A DNA stretch of 64,000 nucleotides from Cristatella mucedo. Lineage: Eukaryota > Bryozoa > Phylactolaemata > Cristatellidae. This document shows, one piece after another, positions 59,360 to 64,000 of the stretch. The translations under genes were made by a program, and so were the position numbers. Position 1 is the stretch's first letter, and each line of letters opens with the position of its first letter. Location of the stretch: the NCBI GenBank assembly GCA_009760855.2, contig WPIO01000102.1, positions 746,001 to 810,000 on the forward strand, written 5' to 3'. Under the pieces are notes generated by a model that was given only the letters and a program-made list of their open reading frames with translations, had not been told where the DNA came from and did not search any database.

Positions 59360-59716
59360 TTATGTTTCTTTAGGACTGAAGGAGCTGCCACATCCACAGG
59401 CAGATTCTGCATTTGGATTGTTAAATTTAAAGTGTCCGCCGCCAATATTTTCAACAAAATCTATTGTTGTTCCCTTTATAAAATCAACGCTTTTTCTGTC
59501 TATGGTTAAAATTTCCTGATCATTTTCGTAAATTGTAATGCCATTTTCTAGCAACTCTGCTGTGTGTGGCTTTACATCTAAAATATACTGCAATCCAGCA
59601 CATCCACCGCCCACTGCCGCCAGAAACATAATTGATTTGACATTTTTTTTGCCAACAATAAAAGCAAATCTTTTTAAGGCTGATGGAGTAAGGTTAATAA
59701 TCTCAGAATTTTGCAT
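59360..59716 (-). CDS. erpA: A-type iron-sulfur carrier protein (IscA/ErpA family)
   Basis: Carries or inserts Fe-S clusters into target proteins. I start it at the ATG at 59716, giving MQNSEIINLTPSALKRFAFI and 118 residues; the longer frame to 59782 adds a hydrophobic stretch foreign to the family. The three conserved Cys are present: one in VGGGCAGLQYILDV and two in the C-terminal SACGCGSSF. DFVENIGGGHFKFNNPNA is the family block before them. ErpA, IscA and SufA are hard to separate by sequence alone; the FDNPNA-like block and short tail fit ErpA. Confidence 0.9.
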   Translation of the reverse strand: MQNSEIINLTPSALKRFAFIVGKKNVKSIMFLAAVGGGCAGLQYILDVKPHTAELLENGITIYENDQEILTIDRKSVDFIKGTTIDFVENIGGGHFKFNNPNAESACGCGSSFSPKET

Positions 59717-60238
59717 GGTATTATCTTTTATTTTTGATATATATTGCCAGTGCAAAAATAATATGCAATATCTGTAAATCATAGTTTAGTTGAATGATTA
59801 TAATGATTAATTGAGGCATATTGTTGGTGATTTTTATTCTTATTTTATATAGATTTTGTTGCAATATTTTTATTGCGAAGAAAAATAAAAAAACTTGACA
59901 CTAAAAAAATATTAATTTGATTGGCTCTGTTTGCTTATTCAATATAGAACATATTATTTTTTGCTGCTATGTTCGGCTATAAAGATTTTATAAATACATC
60001 GGCCTTAAATAGTTGCTTTCATTATTCCTATATTGTTGCACTTTATTCTTGCTTTTGTGGTTATTTTTTTGGCTTAGGCCAATAAATTTAATACTTTCTC
60101 ACTCCTAATAATTATATGTACCAAATGTGGCTCTTTGGCTATTGTTTTGGTATGTGCATTCCGCGACATGTTATAGCAGTTATGGCTTTTTTGTGTCGTT
60201 CTTTTATCTATATATCAATAAGTAACAATTAACAATTT
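59717..60238. other. Non-coding gap between divergent genes
   Basis: About 520 T-rich bases. A TTGACA at 59895-59900 has no good -10 at 17 bases. Nothing else recognised. Confidence 0.45.
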
Positions 60239-61477
60239 ATGACCGGTTTACAAAAAAACTTTATATTTTTGAGTACTTTTAGCTTCTTGGCATACTTTTT
60301 GCTAAGTGAATTTGCCACTATGTCGATGAGGGATCTTAACTTTAGTAACGAGCAACTGGGAACGGTTATTTCTACCTATCGTAGCTCTTATTCCTTTTGT
60401 GCTTTAGCGGCGGTTTTTCTTTCCAAAATGATGAAACGCTCCACTTTGGTTGCGTTTGTTTCCATTCTTAGTGGAGTGGGGTTGATTGGACCGTGGCTTT
60501 TATCCAATCCTAGTGGGCTTTATTTTATGTTGGCAACCATAAGTTTGGCTGGACTAATATATGCCATTTTTGAGGTAACGATGGTTGATATAGATAAAAA
60601 AACTTCCGCCATGGCTCTAACAATAAGACACATGGCAGTTAATGTTTTGCTTGGTGCTGGTATTTTTCTTTTGCCAGTTTTGTACGGAAAAAAAGTTGAA
60701 TATGCCTACGCTCTAATAGCTGCCTTAATGGTGCTTTCTATGATTGCTGGTTTGTGGGTAAAAGTGCGCCATTCTAGCGTTATTGATGGACTGAAATCTA
60801 GTACAGAAAAGTCTAGTCCCATCAAGCTAACAAAATTGCTTGGAGATTCATCTTCAGATGGTGTAAAGTTGAAGTTGGTTATGGTGTTTTTGCTTTCAAC
60901 TATTATTTCTTCTTTGTGCTATAATCAGGTTTTCTTCAGCTTTATTACTCACCACATGAAAATGAATTTGGATATGGGCTTCATGAAGGTTGGAGCAAAT
61001 CAAATTCAGTTTGTGGAGCCAGTTTGGATTATTATTTTAACTCCTCTGATGGCTAACATGCTGTTTGGCACAAAGGCTATGGCAAAAAATCGCAATCCAG
61101 TAAGTTATGCAATGCTATATCCAATCTTGTTCTTGCCAATATTTATTTACATGTCTGTTAGTGAGTATCTTTTGGCTCATGGCCATAGTATCTCCATTTG
61201 GTATGATGTTGTAATGTATGGCGCTTTTGCCGCAGGTGAGGTGATAAAAAGTATCTACTTTACGCAATTTGCACTAGAAAATGTGCACTATGATCACAGA
61301 TTTATGATTAAATTTATCATGCGCCTTTGTGATTTTTTGGCTACCTTGTTGTGCGTTGCCTGTGTAAAATATTTCAAGATTTTCGATGCAGTTTATTTTG
61401 CTTTCTTTGCTGTTTTATTGGTGCTAAATATTGTGATTTTATGGTTGATTGCTAAGCGTTTTGCAAAATTGACATAG
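60239..61477 (+). CDS. Major facilitator superfamily-like transporter
   Basis: A 412-residue membrane protein with about twelve hydrophobic segments. Between segments 2 and 3 the loop reads FLSKMMKRSTLVAFVSILSG, a degenerate motif A lacking the usual Gly-Asp pair. A hydrophilic central loop (DGLKSSTEKSSPIKLTKLLG) separates two halves, as in MFS carriers. It is not close to the other two carriers in the window. Substrate unknown. The large unknown gene starts 37 bases after its stop, so the two may share a transcript. Confidence 0.75.
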   Translation: MTGLQKNFIFLSTFSFLAYFLLSEFATMSMRDLNFSNEQLGTVISTYRSSYSFCALAAVFLSKMMKRSTLVAFVSILSGVGLIGPWLLSNPSGLYFMLATISLAGLIYAIFEVTMVDIDKKTSAMALTIRHMAVNVLLGAGIFLLPVLYGKKVEYAYALIAALMVLSMIAGLWVKVRHSSVIDGLKSSTEKSSPIKLTKLLGDSSSDGVKLKLVMVFLLSTIISSLCYNQVFFSFITHHMKMNLDMGFMKVGANQIQFVEPVWIIILTPLMANMLFGTKAMAKNRNPVSYAMLYPILFLPIFIYMSVSEYLLAHGHSISIWYDVVMYGAFAAGEVIKSIYFTQFALENVHYDHRFMIKFIMRLCDFLATLLCVACVKYFKIFDAVYFAFFAVLLVLNIVILWLIAKRFAKLT

Positions 61478-61514
61478 ATCTTGCTTTGGATTAATACTTA
61501 TATTTAATACTTAT

Positions 61515-64000
61515 ATGTTAACAGAACAAAACTCAGTTACTAACATTGCAAACATTACAGTGGCTACGGCAAGTCTGCGTAGTGCTGTCTATAATAATGC
61601 TACAAACATTGTAAATAATCTGAAGTCGCGGTTATTTCCCCATCTATCGGATGATCAGAAAGCGTCTTTCAATAATAGATATCAAGCATTGTTGTAACTT
61701 TTAGATCCGAATCTTGATGCCGTATTAAATGACGACCCGTCGAAAGGTAATTATTTATTGCTTTCAAAATTACATGATTTGGTGACCGTACATGGCGGTG
61801 AATTACATCATGTTGCTGTTGCAATTGTGAGTAATTCTGACTTGCTTTCTGAAGAAGATAGAGTCTCCATTCTTTATGAGGTTGCGGAGATGGTGCGCTG
61901 TAGGGAGAAGGTAAAGACAGTTACCGCAGAAATGTCTCGTTATACGTTTGTTAATGCAATTTTGCGTGCATGTATTACGGAGCAAGAAAGATCTGACTAT
62001 GTAGGGCAACTACGGCAAGTTATTGCAAATTATGGAATAGATCCAACAATAGCTCCAGAAAATGTTCCAATCCTTCAGTCCAAAGATAGTCAATTGGCTA
62101 AAGCCGCGAGAGCGTTATGGTTAGTTATTAATATAGGCTGTTCTGCCATCATATTGCCAACATTGAAGCATGTTGGTCGTTCTGATGAACGCACCTCCGC
62201 CGATATATCTGAAGCATTATTTTCCGATGAGCTAGCTAAAACACCAATGAGAATGAGCTATATTGCTGAGTTAAAGTTATTGGCCGCTTATTATTATAAA
62301 GGTAATCAGAATATGTTGCCAGACAACAAATTGTCAATAAACAAAAGATTAAGTGACTTAAAAACTCTCTCTTCGAATGGCAGGCCTTATCCGCCCGTTT
62401 GTGTGTCATTATCATCCACGCTGGGAATTGTTAGCAAGAATGAAAGCTCAAAGATGGGTAGATATAAGATTGACAAAGCTTTTGCAGAATGCACCCCAAG
62501 CACCTTTGATGTTGATAAAGACAGTTTTATTATACTAATTAAAGAATACGATAGTTCTCAATCAGATGGCCTGTGCGGCACTATTGGGGCGATATTTTGT
62601 AAATCTAATCGGCCAGACAATTTGTTGGTGCTTGAGATGCATGGAAAATTGAATCAAGTGGCAAAAAATCCTGAAAAGATAAAATCTTTTATTCAAAGCT
62701 CTATATCAACAGTAGCGCAATCTATCAATAGCAGTGCATCATTGCGGAATTTTGTTGCAGCATTTAATGAAAATTCTGATTCAAAAAAAATTACCATCTT
62801 GTTTATTGATGGATCTAAAATGGAGAAAAATATTCAGTTTGCCCTTCCTTTTGTTACTGGAATTGATGGTATAGCTTTGGGCTTCACTCCGGATATGAAT
62901 ACAGCTAAGACTACTTTGGAACTTGAAGGCATTGCGTGGTCTAGGCCGCCACAAAAAGACAAGAAAGGCAAAGTTACAGTGGCAGATAGTCAATCTATTG
63001 TTGTGCCTGCCTGCGGCCTGGATTGGAAGCACTTTGGTGTTTGCATAACTATGGCTACAGCTGGGATATTGAAAATTTTATCGACACATGGATTAAAATT
63101 AAATGATTGCAAGTTGCTAATTGGCCATACAGCCTGCGGTTTGGCAGCTGTAAATACGACAGATGTTGAAAAATCTCCAGACTCTGTTAATGCAGTTGCA
63201 TACTTAGATGGTGTGAGTATATTTGCCAAGGATAATAAAAATACCACACGCACTGATGCGCTAGATTGTGCCAGACAAGCATTGATTGATAGTGGCTTTG
63301 GCGTTGAAAATTTTAATCAGATAGTTAAATTTGTAACAGATCCAAGCACTGAACGCCTCTTTTCTAGTACTGAGTATCTTTATCCAAGATCTCCAGAAGA
63401 TACGGTTGAAATAATGAAGATTATAAATCTGCATAAGACTGCTGAATCTATTGATATTTTAGCATCTGCTTTAACAATAGGCCCTCAAGATTATAGCTAT
63501 GGTATGGTTGCTTGCAGGATGGCAAGTTCTATGCCAACTCAGGGAGGTTTTGTTGCCATTGGCAAAGATTATCTTGCAACAGACGACAATCCAAATGCAC
63601 CTTTATTGGCACTTTTAGATGTGGGTTATGCTCAATTTTTAAGGCAGAATGATAAACAATATAGCGTTGATTATCATAAATGTAGCGTGAAAATTAGGCC
63701 AATGTTTCGAGCGTATAAAGGCGAGAAAGGGCAAAATTTGATGTGTGAAGGTTTTTGGAATAACTTAATTGATGGTAAGGATATTTTGGCAAATCCATCT
63801 AGTTTGTCTATTTCGCAATCAAGAAAAATACAAAGTAGCATTACTTTTGACGAACGTGATGATAGTGCTGATTCTACAAATAGCGATAAAGAGTCTCCCA
63901 GTTACAACATTAGTGCCGTAGCTGGTGACCTAAAAGCTACAGTGTTGGGCGAGGTGCCACTTATTCCGGTTGTTTTGTGCGGCACCCAATCAAGTGATGG
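61515..64000 (+). CDS. Very large unknown protein, one in-frame stop, runs off the window
   Basis: From the ATG at 61515 the frame is open for 60 codons to TAA 61695-61697, then open in the same frame for 767 more codons to the window edge with no further stop. Composition and codon use do not change across the TAA (RYQALL | LLDPNLDAVL), so a single CAA-to-TAA change in one gene of over 828 codons is the likely explanation. If the stop is real, translation could restart at the ATG at 61890. I do not recognise the family. The product is mixed alpha/beta, with hydrophobic strands (NLLVLEMHG, KITILFIDG, GIDGIALGFTPDM), a His/Cys-bearing block CKLLIGHTACGLAAV, and an acidic, Ser-rich stretch (DERDDSADSTNSDKESPS) near the window end. 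No signal peptide is obvious. It could be an effector or a large enzyme. Confidence 0.7.

Overview
The window looks like a chromosome piece from an obligate intracellular alphaproteobacterium of the Rickettsiales type (a Midichloriaceae- or Rickettsiaceae-like endosymbiont is my inference; I cannot name a genus). Reasons: very AT-rich DNA, long non-coding gaps full of decayed genes, a VirB6-like protein with a huge cytoplasmic-type tail, VirB11, a citrate synthase, a short NrdA, a bifunctional IspDF, several MFS carriers, and conserved genes standing alone rather than in their usual operons.

Layout. 1-1.2 kb: 3' end of uvrB, a gap with a 76-bp repeat pair, tRNA-Met(CAU). 1.9-4.9 kb: a 995-aa protein of unknown family. 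5.2-6.55 kb: a decayed IS1-like element (copy A) and the tail of a proline-rich gene. 6.6-10 kb: dapD, an MFS carrier overlapping mutM. 10-13.9 kb: mostly non-coding, one unknown gene. 13.98-19.1 kb: ftsW-murG (overlapping) and rpoD. 19.8-23.1 kb: an MFS gene fragment and two tandem outer-membrane beta-barrel paralogues. 24.65-29.5 kb: the virB6-like gene. 30-33.7 kb: a possible small membrane protein, gltA, and a stand-alone NuoM/MrpD-like gene. 34.6-37 kb: virB11 and a pseudopilin-like gene. 37.3-43.5 kb: a rearranged zone with IS1-like copy B, a stray rpoC 3' fragment, nusA, a second IS1-like remnant and a broken DUF3800 gene. 43.6-51 kb: nrdA, ornithine cyclodeaminase, rpmB, dut-ispA, ispDF. 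51.3-64 kb: an unknown 562-aa protein, two MFS carriers, a [2Fe-2S] ferredoxin, cysS with a 300-residue extra C-terminal domain, an A-type Fe-S carrier, and a very large unknown gene that carries one in-frame stop and runs off the window.

How the genes fit together. Core functions are present as singletons: transcription (rpoD, nusA), translation (cysS, rpmB, tRNA-Met), DNA repair and nucleotide supply (uvrB, mutM, dut, nrdA), wall precursor and division (dapD, murG, ftsW), isoprenoids (ispDF, ispA), Fe-S assembly (fdx, erpA-like). Host interaction is suggested by the type IV secretion parts, surface barrels and three large proteins without recognised family.

The most striking large-scale signal is base composition. 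Non-coding DNA on the + strand is A/C-rich up to about 37.32 kb, T/G-rich to about 39.4 kb, A/C-rich again to about 41.82 kb, and T/G-rich from there to the end. A switch in this direction is what a bidirectional replication origin gives, and the double switch is bounded by IS1-like remnants, so I read it as an origin-proximal region that has been rearranged. This is a visual reading plus a few hand counts, not a computed skew curve. The best candidates for undescribed biology are the CysRS fusion, the interrupted giant ORF at the right end, and the 995-aa protein.
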